A stretch of DNA of 64,000 nt from Hyaloperonospora brassicae (Eukaryota; Oomycota; Peronosporomycetes; Peronosporales; Peronosporaceae): positions 1 through 64,000 of the forward strand of contig CANTFL010001148.1 of NCBI GenBank assembly GCA_947650285.1, read 5' to 3'. The position numbers and the translations under genes were made by a program. This document shows, piece after piece, positions 46,355 through 59,840 of the stretch. Positions within the stretch are counted from its first letter, which is position 1. Every line of letters begins with the position of its first letter. The notes under the pieces are model-generated. The model was not told the origin of the DNA and did not search any database. It saw only the letters and a program-made list of their open reading frames with translations.

Positions 46355-46759
46355 CAAGTTTCTTACCATTCCTAACGATCATCACGGCTTAACAGTCGGG
46401 CAGGGATTTAATCGACTCTTAATTCCAATAGAGCTTGACCATGATGCGCAATGGTACACTGGCGGAGAGCTTGTCCTTTTCCATTAAAGTCAGGATTTTC
46501 AAAATTTGCTATTTTCCTGTCTCGTTCGAATCTAATCTTAATTCACAAAACGTTTTACCCATTCTTATAATACGTGGGTTCTACGGCTTTGCTTTGCGAT
46601 AGTTGTGCGGTTGACGATTCGTCTATATTGTACTCTACCAATATTTTCTTCAGTGTGCAGCTAGTGCTAGTATAATGAGAAGCCATATGGTGAAAGAACA
46701 TTACCTGCATTGCTTGTGTTGGGTCGCTCTAGTTTTTATCATTTGCACATAGTCTCTTC

Positions 46760-47431
46760 TAGCCAGTTCTAATGTCCTTTTTGCTGACAGTGACTTTTGC
46801 GCTTATTGTTTTTCTGTTGCTTACTATACGGTTTCGGTATACAATATTTGTTTTGGTCGCAGGCGGTCATCTGTTCCTCGACATTCTCTATCCGTGACAA
46901 GTTAATCACTAGGTCATTTAGGTGATCATTAACAACGCCTGGTGCAGACAACTTCTCTTGTCGTGATCAGGGAGCTCCGTACCAGAAGTAGCGGTTTTGT
47001 GGACTCAAGTAATTTTTCAGCGTCGTGGGATAACAGTAAGCAGCCGAGTATTTTCTTTGTACCGCCGCGAGAGTTTGAGCCCAGTCTCACGTCTTTTAAT
47101 CCAAATCTTGTATAGATCGTTGTCCACATTGTTTATTATGTTGTGCAAGAAATAATATAATCTTACTTCTGTAAAAAGGCTCAAAGGCCCTGCCTAGGCA
47201 AAGAGAGTATTGGGAAAACACCTTAATTTCCGTTGCGAGGTAACCGTCAATAAGCGCGACAATGTCATACGCCTTCTGTTCATCAACTCACGTTTCTTGT
47301 GGGCGAGTCTGCTAAACCGGCTGCTCCTGCAAATCTACTCATGTGGAGCTCCGCCTGAGAACTTCTTGATTTTCATCAATGCCGTCTCTGCACAGTTGTC
47401 GGCACTTGCTGATGCATTTACCATGGTGTAG
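46760..47431 (-). pseudogene. Ty3/gypsy gag remnant
   Basis: Minus-strand reading shows gag blocks in changing frames: ALMKIKKFSGGAPHE and RLAHKKRELMNRRRMTLSRL, then GLKLSRRYKENTR, GTELPDHDKRSCLHQALL and NDLVINLSRIENVEEQM, and a degraded knuckle HCQQKGH. This is the general plan of gypsy Gag (multimerisation core, then nucleocapsid). It lies on the same strand and in the right order for the pol remnant at 44442-41977. Confidence 0.6.
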
Positions 47432-50400
47432 CTAACGTAGGCGTCTTCATTAGGGTGTTTCATGATACAGACGCCTTTCCCACACCTTCTTTACTTATAC
47501 GATATTGATCACATTTTTTAATTAAATGATACATCCGTAGTTTGAAGAGGGTTGATTGGTTCGCTAGCGGTGCTTGAGAGGATCTTGCGTAGTCAAAGGT
47601 AAAATTTAAAGTGTATCTAAGACATGGACTGCTCGACCGTGCCTATATAGATTCTAATGTCACTACATAAATCCATCCTTCTGACCATTTGCAGGTAAGA
47701 TGCGGATTAGTCGTGGCGTAAGATCCATCCGTAACTCTTTCAGTTTATGGCAGTAATGTTATTTATAATATCCAGGTTTTGAAACCTTTCGCATCTTCTG
47801 AGTTGTATATTTTGATATCTTTCTGTAGGTCGTGGTGGGTCTTTGAAGTGTTCATGTATAAAAAAGTTTTAATCAAGTGTTATGTATGGATGTTCCGCTG
47901 CAGCTTCGTCAATAGAATAAAATAGTACCTTTAGCTCTTGTATACGAATTCAAAAAGGTTGAGTCTGTTAACGGACTAGTAAGCCGAAAACCCTTCGAAG
48001 AATGTATGAAGCACGCTCCATTTCATTTCGTGGCTTGCTGCTCCGAAAAATTGTGAGTAACTAGTGGCTAAACGTAACTCTGATAGCTTTCTATAGATGA
48101 GAAACGATATTTCACCGCCACGATCCGCCGATTTATCTGCAAGCAATTGTAGACGCCATTGTACATAATCACACAGGTGACTTGCTATTCCAATTGACGA
48201 ATTACATGGATCTTCAAAGCCTCAACAATCGCTTCTGCCATATTTGCAATCGTAAATAATCGGTCTATCTATCCGTATTTCTTAAAAGGGGTGCAAAGAA
48301 TTTTTCGGCCATTGCGCGCGTTTTACAATTTTGCAACGCTGTGAGCTATGTTACGTCGCGCAGTCGGTTTAATTATTTGTTTTTGTTAATAAGTCCATAT
48401 TAAATGCTGTAGCATCTTTAGAAGGATGTCCGAGTCACGAGCATCCCGTCATAAGATTGATTTAACAGAGAATCTTGGTAAAAAAATGTGTTGAAGAAGT
48501 TGTACTAGCATGGAAATCTCTTCGATCACTGCATTTTCATTCCTCCTTCCTACTCTGTATCGTAAATTGTTTTTTTGTAAGGTATGTACCGACCATGTCA
48601 TCAAAAATATAGTTACATATCTTATAGGTCCCTGGGATCGCAGAAAGATGATCCAATAAAGGTTGTATTGTCCAATCTGACAGAGTCAGATGTATTAGCT
48701 TCGTCGAGGCTTTACCTTTGTAAATATTAGCTTTATAATCACATGACATGATAAAACGCTGACCGAAAGGTAATTAAAGCACCAGCGCCGACTGCATCAT
48801 AGAGGATCAGCTTTTGTACTCAATGCAGGGTAAACATAGTTTATGCGCTGGCACTCACAACACGCTATACTAGCGATTTTTGTCGTAGTTACGTCCATTG
48901 ACGAGCTGAAAGAACTACCGATCATCTACTTCTTGGAATGAATCACATCATGCTACATAAGGATTGCCTAAAATTGAATGATTTATTCGAAATAATCTTT
49001 ACAGTGAGATGAAAAAAACTACATCATGAAAGTATCTAATCTTATATCGGCTATCTAATCGTATCCTTCATCAATTATTGTGGTACAGTGGTAATTTTAA
49101 AATGTATCAATGTGACCTCGACTCTCCACCGACTATTTGTAGACTACTACGTTTTCGTGTGTATAGTCTTCCTAACATCATGTTTCCGTCACCAGGGCAG
49201 TCACACCTTCTAAATGTACTCCAGTCGGTGCGTAACGTTCATTTGTTGGGGACAGAATGAGGGTCGATCGTGTGGAGATAAAAACTAAATCGATCGCGTT
49301 ATTTTTTGGTGGGACGCCCAATATGAGCTACCCTGACACACACTTATGTACCTTTTCTTGTCCAAAACCCATATAATAAAGCTTGACCCGCTTACATTTT
49401 TAACAATTAAATCGAGTTGCGATCTAGTATCTTATTGCCATGGGTTTAATATGTGCGATTGTTGGGTAGGGATTGACACGGAAGTTGTTAACGTGCCCAA
49501 TTGAAGTGTATAGGGGCTGGCCTTGAGATGCGATAGAAAATTCGTAAGGCCACTTACATGCTTAATTAAAAGAAGGTCGATAAGTGGTATCACTTATCAT
49601 TCAAACAAGTTGTAATATTTATATGATCAAACCTAGATCCCACTATGCACCATTGTTCATATTTATGTGTTGCCACTTGCCTTCCTCTTCTAAGACCGTC
49701 GACTTATTCGTAAGATCCACCTCAAGAACGCGTCCATATGGAATGTAATCGGAGCGCTATGGCGATCCAAGATATGTGGGATACACCACAAATTGAATGC
49801 AATGGATTTTTATCTCGTGTATCCATGTGTAGTATACACCAAAGATCGACTTACGATTGATATACGATTGCAAATTATGATTACAAACAGAAAACGCGAC
49901 AGCCACTACTCCCATCATCCGTGACATGCCCTCGCCAACATGTAAAAAGTTAAATGTTATTGTGCATGTAAGTTTATTATCGATGATAAATAGCTTATAT
50001 AAACGATTATCGTCTATTTATGATACATGATTCCATAAAAGTACGCATATTGTGGATCACGATTGCGTCCTCAAGATGAGTGTCTCTTGAATCAGTTAAC
50101 TGTCATCATCATGATTACTACAACATAGCTCATTTGATTCTAGCAGTCATTGCGTTCTATTAAAACGATCATCCAACGTCACCAAGTCTAATCTGCATCA
50201 ATCAATTTCGACTTAAACTGTGTCTATTTCGTAACCTGTTTTATCATAACGTACCTTGACCTTCTCGCCATGCCATCGCTGCCATCAATTGTGTCGTCGT
50301 ACGCACCGGTATCTGTCTAAATAACTAAGTATTTATCTCATCATGTGAATTATATACTAGCTTCACCATCATTTACATTCTAGTGAACTTTCAGTGCATA

Positions 50401-53400
50401 TTCAATTTTTTGGACCTTCATATAGTTCTCTATTGCGGATTAATCCAATCAAGCGTCTGTTTCTATACATGAAGTGCATACTTCACAGAATTACTGTTTT
50501 TGATGGCGTCCTATATTTTAGTATTGCTTTTGCCATCGTATTATTCACATACACCGCATGTAGGTCTCACACCAAATACGTTATAAACGTGACCATTGCC
50601 GTCTATATGATTTTTTTAATCACGCGATAAAGGATTTGCCGCCATATCTTAGCCGCGTGCAAATACGTATATATGTTCCGTTTACGCGTGGCGATGTTTA
50701 CCCAAAGTTATTTCTTGGTCGATTTTTGCAATACGACAAATTTTGCCACTTTTCGTGACTATGTCGTGACCTGGACGCCCATGTCAAGTCGAGCCGTTGG
50801 TCAAATTGATGGCGCGATTTCATATTAAAATTCTGAGTATTTAAACGATTCACAAAACGTGTGTGACTTAAATACTTACCAGCCATAGATATGGTACGCG
50901 TACTAAGATCCTGAAGCTTACATATAAGATAGCCTTGGATACGGCACAAGCTGATATAGAACTAAATATTAATATAATTTTTCGCATCATATACACCCTG
51001 AGAAGCACATGTTTAAGTGCAACAAACTAGCTCCCATCACCTTTTGGATTACAAAATCTTACAATTGCTTGATATGTTGTAGGCCCACTACCGGAGGCAT
51101 AATTTTATCAGTTAGCTACGCATCATAGTGCATGAATTGAATTAAACGAAGTCGTGATGACGCATATTTAAACTTGTTTAGCATAAGACATACGCCGTGT
51201 GCATTCCTCGCACTATGATTATCAAGTCATATTTGGTGGTATCCCGTCATTCAAAATCGCTTTAGGCTCGTTCTAATCCTATGTTGTTTCCGAATACCGC
51301 CCTTTAAAATTGATCATAATCATCACCTCGCAATTCGGTACACCTTTCTGATCAAAAACTGTATCGATTATTCAAACAGTTCAACGGTTTTTATTTGGTG
51401 GTTCTGTTCCACAGCGGGATAAAATACGAGATAACGCAAGTAATATCTAGCACCGCACTATATCTAGTGCAGATGTACGCCTTCTAAAATGTAAAATTTG
51501 ATAATACGAACATACGTGAACATATTAAGCCGCGATTTTAACGCGATAATTTAGTTCCCTATGTGCGTTGCCTTTCGAGTCTAATTGCTTAATAAACATA
51601 GTACACAGTCATCGTTTTATATCAATACGCCATATGTATAATATTTTTAGACGGATCTTAATCATACATGCTTGAAATGTATTCGTCCTTTTCGTACAAA
51701 TTTGACCTGCACGTCTACGAAACCATCATGAAGCTCGTAATTTTCATTCGCATGTAAGATGAGATATTCAACTAATTTATAAATATTGCTTGAGTAGTAT
51801 ATGAATTTATCGTAAGTTTCTTTACAATCTCAGTTGCGCTAGGATGGAAAATGTTCGCCTTCTCGTACCAGCCTACACAACCTTATTGCCCCAGATTAAC
51901 TTTACCTGATGACCTCCTCGATCCATTTGATCAATTAATAGCTTTAAACGCCGGATATACGGTAGAAATCCAAATCCATTATTCGGAGTTTATACCCGTT
52001 CGATAATATATACAACTTATTCACAAAAGAACCATTTGATGCAATTTGAACATCTTATCGATGATATTGTTGTGTCAACACTTTCAATTAATTACCCACG
52101 TAATAGTGCAAACATTGATGTCTATTTATAATTGTCCGTAGACCTTTTATGATCGCTTGTGATACTCAAACATTTATATGAGCAACTTTATTAACAGTTT
52201 TCGCTCAGAATCTATATGTGTTATTATACGAGGACGCGAATATATCTGCGTTCAGTTATTGTTGTTAAATTGTAAATCTTCGTTTGTCTAGTGCTATTCC
52301 GATGTGTGATCCCTGTTTCATTCGTATGTGCGACCTGCAATTATAAAATAAGCAATCTTCTTGCTAATTTCTCATCTTTTGACATTAAGAGCAGCGAACT
52401 GGCTTTTTCGATATGGAGCCTCGCGTATTCTTTATAATCGTGTACGTAGGAAATAACTATAGTTTATATATATGAACATAACTAGCTCATACATCTTTTG
52501 ATACGTACGACCTGAGATTCCAAGTCTCGTGTCACCATCTGGTGTGCAAAATGAGACTTGTCGGACGCTTTTGAAAATGTAGCAAAAGTTCGGGCGTGCC
52601 GCTACAATGCGGTTTGAGCTATTTATTGTTAGAAATTGGTGCAATTTGGCTTCTGCAGGGAAATATGTCACCATCATCTCGATTAAGTAGTGTTACTTAG
52701 TGCCGAAATAACATATATAAATTGGGTGCACAGCTATTAAGTATTGATTAGGCAGTATTTAGCATCACTGATCAGATTCCATCGTGCGAATGTAAATCTC
52801 TGTACTTATATCGTTTATATGAGAATTGATTCGTTTGCGTACCCGAAAACCGAATCTACTGCATCGTTCTGCTCAAATGGATGTCATTCAGGCACGTAAT
52901 GTCACTTGTTCAACAAAAATTCGTAAAAGTACTATAAATTTAGTGTTTGTACAAATATTGTCCCAGTTATATTTAAAACATGTCCATGTGATCTTTTGGA
53001 CCGTTCAACATAGCCTACTGAGCGGTTTCGAAATCGCAAATATAATAAATATTCTTATTTATTAGCCTTTGAAAGGGAAGAAAGTCAGTTCTTCACTTCG
53101 TGCTGTTCGTCCAGACTTGTCTAATTCGTTAAGATGAAGTGTGATGTGTTGGTGGTAAAATTCAACGTTACATTTGCAGTTGACAGTGGAGCGTGTCGCA
53201 CCTAAAATATATACTTCATTTCTTGATACCTCTGGAACCGCTACGACTTACCCACTCGTCATTTTAGTCTATAGTTTGAAGCAGTGACAGAAGCTAAATC
53301 TATCTTGTCTACTACTTTCGGATATCGTGCCTGACAAGATCGCAGCCACCACCCTTATATCCATAAAGGTTAATGTGCTTCGATTTGGATAATTATTGTG

Positions 53401-53748
53401 TCCATGCTATATGATAGTGTTGCGCTTACATAAAGTCCATATCCAGTTAGCAGATAAAACAAATAATACAACTATATATGTTACAGCTCCTCACCAATGT
53501 AACGGTGTGTTCTTGTTGCTCGCTCTGAAATGGGGTTCTCTAAAAGTATTCCTACCATCTACCTTTCGATAAACATAGAATAGAATTTGTTATACAATAT
53601 CCCTAAGATAGCGGGTGCGAAGCACTTATAATTAAAATAGCTAAAAATCATGCAGGCAATTTTTTAGACGACAGAATGTAACCCGATTCAATGGACACAC
53701 TCACTATTACCGTTCCACACGCTTACGAGGAATATTTCGTCAAATAAG
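47432..53748. other. AT-rich gene-free DNA
   Basis: About 6.3 kb with dense stops in all frames and no recognisable protein, RNA gene or repeat. The short frames (60-83 aa) lack signals and domains. The last five bases, ataag (53744-53748), are the target duplication of the next element. Confidence 0.55.
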
Positions 53749-54063
53749 TGTAATGGGGTAACCCATTATATTAAGTAGTTATAGCTTTTTATTACATAAT
53801 GACATAAGTAGGTACTTGCTGTGTCCGAATAGCGGATACAGCACCTTCTTTTACTGTTGCGCTATTATTGGGGTGCCGGACCCAATAATTACCTAATAGA
53901 GAATCGACCTACTTTGAGTGGTTCTCACGAGAAGAGAACCCCCTCGTACTTAGTACGGATTTCAAACAAAAATATAAGCAGAGTTGATTTTGCAATGTAA
54001 AAACAACAGCGCTTCCTCAAGCTATTTAGTGAAAGACGGTAACGGGGATCTCACCCCGTTTCA
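53749..54063 (+). repeat. gypsy 5' LTR (second element)
   Basis: Starts TGTAATGGGG and ends CCCCGTTTCA; the matching end in the 3' LTR is CCCCGTTACA. Nearly identical to 60985-61301. Confidence 0.88.
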
Positions 54064-54089
54064 CCTGGTAGCACTTAGTAGTCTTTCCA

Positions 54090-55130
54090 TGACCAATTTT
54101 GAGATGAGCATTAACGAGCCTTCGATCGATCCAGCGGTTTCGCTGAAGATTGCCGACTTAGCACATCTCACTTTCGTGAAATGGCAGGCATTAAATCGCC
54201 TTGCGGGTGTATTTGGTAAGAACTGCGTAACGTCGCTGCTGAGCACAGCAACGCCCGATCAACACCGTGCCGCCACTCAATACTACATAATACGCGAGAT
54301 CGCCGAATGCAAATCGGCGAGTGCAGACTCCTTTGCGCTCCTACCATTATGACGCGATCAAGATGGAGAAGTCCACATACGTAGGAGATGGTACGGACTG
54401 CCTCCCCTTAATCGCTGGTTTCGAGAGATCGGCATCGCGATAGCGTCAAGGTTAATTGACGCTCCTACCCGAAGGTTAACTTTCGCATGTCACGGCTTGT
54501 TGGTAAAGCCATAGAATGGGCTCTCGGGGTAGTTAGTCGTAGACGAGTTCGTGTCCTCCACTCTGGACGAGATCCAGCGTGAATTCCTACTGTCGTTCGA
54601 ACCACCTCAAGATGAGTCACGTTTGCACGCTGACTTCTTTCAGCTTTAACAAGTCAAGCTGTCGATGCGTTACTACGTACAGCACACACGACATCTCAAG
54701 TAGTGTATAATCGCGCAACCGATCGACATGACCTCACAAGTCCATGTCTTTGTCTTCGGTATGCAGGAGGCCATGACATGTTACTGCCTCACACGTGCTA
54801 AACCGAAGAGTCTGGAATAGCCATTTGCACTTAGGCTTCGTGGAGTTTACACGGTCGAGTTGTCATACTTACACGCAGAATCGCAACGTTCACGCACGTC
54901 TGACCCAGTGCCCATGGTAATTGATGCGATTGATGTATCAAATTGTCGCGGCAATAACTCTAGCCGCGACGCTCGCAGTGTAAACATGATGAGGTGCTTT
55001 TGGTGCGGCAAGACAGGCCATCGTGCGGATGTCTGCTGAGTACCAGCGCCGGTGACCATGAACACAGCTGTCCCACGTGGAGACACTGAGTCGTTGGCGG
55101 TCACGCCAAATAACGAGCGGTTCCAGTAAG
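54090..55130 (+). pseudogene. gypsy Gag with zinc knuckle (broken)
   Basis: A first open frame (to 54352) includes MTNFEMSINEPSIDPAVSLK. Further gag blocks follow in other frames: LPPLNRWFREIGIAIASRLI, STLDEIQREFLLSFEPPQDE and FVFGMQEAMTCYCLTRAKP. The nucleocapsid knuckle is well kept at about 54995-55036: CFWCGKTGHRADVC. A TGA comes directly after this last Cys. The gag core is recognisable only by position and pattern; the knuckle is certain. Confidence 0.75.
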
Positions 55131-55173
55131 TGAGGGGTGCCCAACTGGCAGAAATGGAGCTCCGGGTACTTCG

Positions 55174-55608
55174 GTGGAAGCTCGGGCTTCCAGTTTCAAA
55201 GTGACACACACTTACTGCAATGACACCACTACACGCGACGGCTCGAGACTGACCATCATCCGTCTCGTCGTCGATAAAGTGAAGCGACCACTCCGAGCTT
55301 TGTTGGATTCAAATGCATCCAACAATTTCTTTCGGGCACCGTGTTTGTCCTTTATCCCGTCCAAGATTACAGTTCGACAAGGTCTAGGTGAAATCTTAGT
55401 CAAACTTGCTGACAGACAACCTCAGCGTGCCCCGCGCAGAACAGTGGTTTTGTCGTATAAATTTCATGGCTATAAAAGTAATGATGTTTTTAATAACGAG
55501 ATGAACTACGATTCGATTGAATTTTGGGGACACCGTGGTTGTCACGGTATCAGCCGACGAAATATTGGCTATCTCGGTCATTTAAATGACGAAGCGGATA
55601 TGACGTGA
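55174..55608 (+). pseudogene. gypsy protease (active-site substitution)
   Basis: A 144-residue open frame with RPLRALLDSNASNNFFRAPC. Gypsy retropepsins of this type normally have D-S-G-A-S-N-N-F here; the Gly is Asn, next to the catalytic Asp. This change should impair the active-site turn. The frame goes on with blocks typical of the region (ILVKLADRQPQRAPRRTVVL). Confidence 0.8.
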
Positions 55609-56850
55609 GTGAAGTGTTCATTCATTTGCTTGTTGCGTCATCCGATCGGCCCCCCGTCAGGGTCGTGGACGAATAAGCTCCGACCAAAAGTCAACTCAGA
55701 GAGAGCGTTGGCCTTCTGTGCCTTGTATGTTCAGTCACACTGACAAAACCACACCACGAGGCGGTTGACAGGCGGTTCCCGCACATTCAGACATCGGTCG
55801 AGAAGAGGCCCCCGAAAAAAAAGCGACGTGGTCGAACATACATTCCCGCATACACGAACATCGATCGTGCAAGGGTTCCCAATTACTAGCGAGGCGGTTG
55901 AACAGAGGTTCACGCATACAAGAACATCGGTCGAACAGGGGTTCCCGATTCAAAGCGAGGCGGTCGAGCAAGGCTCCCGCACACTAACACATCGGCATAG
56001 CGGAGGCTACCGATCTATATCGAGGCGGCCGAGCAGGGGATCACTTACTATTCTACATCGGCTGAGCTTCGGCTCCCAATTTCCATTGCGGTAGTTGAGC
56101 AAGGGCTATCGCACATATCTGAGGCGGTAGATGGCAACCTTCCTCCTCTTATCGACGAGAATGAGCGGACTGTGGGTCCGTATGTAAACTACGTGGTGGG
56201 GACAGAGCCCTTACGTCAAGTGGGGGGTATAGCTTCCTCCAGCGACAGTGACGTGCCGGTCTCGAGCAGTGGCTCGACACGTCATAAACGGCGTCAACAC
56301 AAAAAAGTAGCACGCCGATCGCCGGGACAATGACATTCTCGTCGACAGAAAGACCACGATAATTCTGTGTGACGGAATTTCAATGCGCGTTCGAATATGT
56401 GGAAGGATTTCCACATGGCGGTCGCTACATTGAGGAAGCGAGCCCTCCGCGTACTGCTACAGAGATCACATCTCTATCAGGCCTCCCATGAAAATATTTT
56501 CTCCATAACCTCAAGCCAGGTAGCATTGAGCAAGTGTGCATCGTTTTTACCGCCGAAAAAACCTCAGAAGAAGTTTTAAAGGCTCGCCCAAAGAGTGCCG
56601 AGACCAAATCAGCGCGTGAGGAACATTTTGCGGCACAGTCTTTAGAATCCCACCGTGGTTCAGGCAACCCTGTCTAAGATATCGCCCGTGAGTATGCCAA
56701 CGTCTTTCTGGAGAAATCTCGGCTGAGCTTCTAGCCGATCGTGGAGTTTATCTAAATATTGCATCGTGCGGCAGTGGACGTCACCCCGGGATCAAGTCAT
56801 CGCGATTGATGAACTATTTTAGGGCTGCCGTAAAGCAGGCCATGTTCGCG
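55609..56850 (+). other. protease-RT linker region of gypsy element
   Basis: Not conserved. The frame 55765-56094 contains a repeated motif (SEAVEQ, TRTS, VEQGFPI) made by a DNA repeat of about 60 bp with the text gaggcggttgaac and relatives, at about 55800-56060. Further short frames without a recognised domain follow. Confidence 0.5.
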
Positions 56851-56869
56851 AGAGTGCTCGCTACATTCG

Positions 56870-58071
56870 AGTCCGAGTTTTTGTGTGAAGAAAGCCATCG
56901 GCGGTTGGCGCATTGTGCACGCTTTTGACAAGCTGAATGACGCCACATTAGCGGCTCAAATGCCAATTCCACGCAAAGACATGGTTTTGGATACAATGTA
57001 CGGCAGCAATTTTTCAGTGTCATCGATCTGACAGACGGGGTTTATCAGATACTAATAAAAGACAGTGATATTCCATTCACTGCGGTCAGCACTCCAAGCG
57101 GAATGCTATGGGAGTGGTTAGTTATACCACAAGGCCTAAAGCACGCTCCAGATACGTTTAATCGGATGGTGACACAATTTATTCGACCACTACGCGATTT
57201 TGAACCAAGCTACTTCGACGAAATTTATGTACATAGCCGCGCTGAGCAAAAGCTCAGCGCCACGAAAGTTCACCTTCGACACTTGAAACTGGTGTTTCGA
57301 GTGATGCGCGAGCATCAATTATACGCAACTTTGTAGAAGTGTGTCTTCTATGCGCTCGAGATTCCAGAAATCGGTTGCTATGGCAGCAGGGAAGGTGTCC
57401 GTCCTAATCCAGTAAAGGAATCCTCGGTATGTTCTTGGCGTAAGCCCAAGAACCAAACGATATTACGACAATAGATCGGCCTGGATAATTACTTACAAAA
57501 GTTTACGAAGAATTATGCCGAGTTAGTTCAGCCATTATAGACTTTACTGAAGAAGTATCCAATCTGGTCAAAGACGGCAGATCATCAATCTGCCTTCAAT
57601 TCCGTGAAACGGAGCTTGTCTGATGCACCACTACAATTGTTTCCTGATGCTTCCAAGCCATTTTACGTTGTCAGAAATGCGAGCAACTTTGCGATCGGTT
57701 TTTCTCTAATGCAATTCGACGATGAGGGCCTAGAGCGCGTCGTGAGACCTTTCAGTCACGACTTCTCACTCATCCCATGGTATGGCTCGTTAGTTATTAT
57801 TCTTCTCAGAGTATTACTTCGTGGTGTTTACAAGCCCGGCAAGAATAAAATCCTTGCTGACGCTCTCTCTCGGCGTCACGATTACGATCCTCAACGCGAC
57901 ATGGGTCATCAGCGAGATAGTGCTGATGATGACGACGAGAACGTTTGTTTGTGCTTTACTGATCTGGGTCGTTATGCAATGATATCGACACATGTGCTGC
58001 CAATTTGGACTCAGATCGCTGAGTCTTATGCGAATGATATCTTCTACATAATAATTATTAACTATCTTTGA
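56870..58071 (+). pseudogene. gypsy RT and RNase H (catalytic residues lost)
   Basis: RT blocks are VIDLTDGVYQILIKDSDIPF, TAVSTPSGMLWEWLVIPQGL, APDTFNRMVTQFIRPLRDFE and SYFDEIYVHSRAE (57208-57246). The catalytic YFDD box is YFDE here. Connection blocks follow at 57400-57570. In RNase H the usual D-A-S-D-F-A-I-G appears as RNASNFAIGFSL, so two Asp residues including the catalytic one have become Asn; ADALSRRHDYDPQ ends the domain. Stops at 57334 and nearby break the frame. Neither enzyme could work. Confidence 0.87.
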
Positions 58072-59720
58072 CACCAAAGTGAGGGGTCACTCGCGAAGAT
58101 GACGAAGCCGACGCGCGACAACATCAATCGTTACGCGCTTGAAAGCCCGCTGATAACATACACGATGAACGCCTTTGATGCGCCGCGCCTCGTCATACCT
58201 GCCGATGACGACTTTACAGCACGAATGGTCCATGAGTTTCACGACAATCCAGCTGGTCGTCATCTGGGTCGCGAAAAGACGTTCGCGGCCATTTCGCGAG
58301 TGTTTTTTAGGGTACGGAAGAAAAACCCCATTTAGAAGTGGGTACGCTTTTGTGGAATATTCCATCGTGTGAAGACTGCGTCATCTTCATAAGCCTTACT
58401 ACGACCTCTTTTTATTGCTACGGAAACCTGGCGTTTGGTCAGTATGGACTTGAACTTTGGTCTTTCATTGGTTGAGAAGTACAGCATGCATGTCTTGGTT
58501 CTCGTGGATCAATTCAGGAAAATGGTGCAATTTGCTCCAGTCTCCGCGCACATTACGGCGGAGACAAGCACGAAAAGCTTTATTGATCTTATCTTCAGGT
58601 ACCATGGCTTGCCTGAATTCATCGTTCAGACCGTGAACGCGCGCTTCACTAAGTTTTTTTGTGCACAATTGTTTCAATTACTGAGCACGCGTCTGCTCAT
58701 GTCTGGGGCAGCCCGTCCAGAAACGGATGGGCAAGCGGAGCGCGTCAATCAAGTGCTTGAAGATGTTCTGAGAAGTTATGCGACATCATTTACTTCATGG
58801 ATCTCTTTTCTCCCGCTTGCCGAGTTGCAATTAGCAATGCAGTAGACGCTTCAACAGGGTTGACGCCATTCTTAGTAAACAACGCGAGGGACCCTCGCGT
58901 TCCACCGCTTCTCGCTCTCTCAGCTCCTAAAGATCCTCTTTCTCAGCTTGTTGGGGGAGTTTCTACCGATGGTGTTGCGCATTAACACTTGATGATTAAT
59001 TACGTTAAAGATAAGGTTGCTGCTACTGTCACTTCTGCTATTAATTTCGTGGCCAACGGGATATCAAGTCCCTACGCGATGCATAACATCACGGCTCTCG
59101 TTGCTTAATTTTCTCCTGAGTCCACTTCGTTTGTAACTTCGGCCGCAGTCAATGAATTTCTTATACTACGGCAAGCCATCACGCGTTTTGTGCATGATGG
59201 CCTTTAAGGAACCGTCGACAAACGAAAGGAGATCGCAAACAAGCGAGGTTGAAAGAACATGTTTACTTTCAACAAAGACGACAGTGTCTTGTAATCAACA
59301 AGTGGTCTGCCAGACACATCAGTAACTCTATCAAATTAGTGCCAAGGTAAATTGGCCTCATTTCATTTGTTCGGGTACATGGAGACGCCTACACGCTAGA
59401 CATACCTACCTCAATGCGTCTGCACCCGACATTTTATGTCGGCTCCTCAAATCGTATTTCCCGGCGGACCTTCTTTCGAGTCTTCCCCTCTCTCCTGTGC
59501 CAGGAGAAAGTCCGACACCCCTTGATGACGACGCCTGGGACAAAGTCCTGCCTGAGCGCATGCAAACTCGTTCTTCTGGGGCCCTCCAAAAGTTGCAGTC
59601 TTAAGTTGGCGAAGACGCTTAACCAACCCCTGCTGGACCCGTCGAGTATTCTCAGCGTCTTACGTTGCAGCAGCCGCTACAGCACTCTCGGCCAGCTCAC
59701 GAGCATCTAGCAGACCATCC
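58072..59720 (+). pseudogene. gypsy integrase (second element, broken)
   Basis: The zinc-binding domain shows HEFHDNPAGRHLGREKTFAA. The core reads VSMDLNFGLSLVEKYSMHVL and VLVDQFRKMVQFAPV (first Asp), HGLPEFIVQTVNARFTKFF (the usual S-D-R-D is Q-T-V-N, so the second catalytic Asp is lost) and ARPETDGQAERVNQVLEDVL (Glu kept). The open frame 58435-58845 covers the core in one piece. Downstream the C-terminal domain is barely readable (SMRLHPTFYVGS, about 59411-59450). Confidence 0.85.
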
Positions 59721-59840
59721 TTCGTCTCTTCAGTCTCAGCACGAAGGGACAGCAACTCATCTTTCGACTAAAAGACGTCCGGTTACCTGAACCGGCGTCC
59801 ACCGCAAGAGGTCATCCGTCGTGACGCTCCCCCTCGGTTT

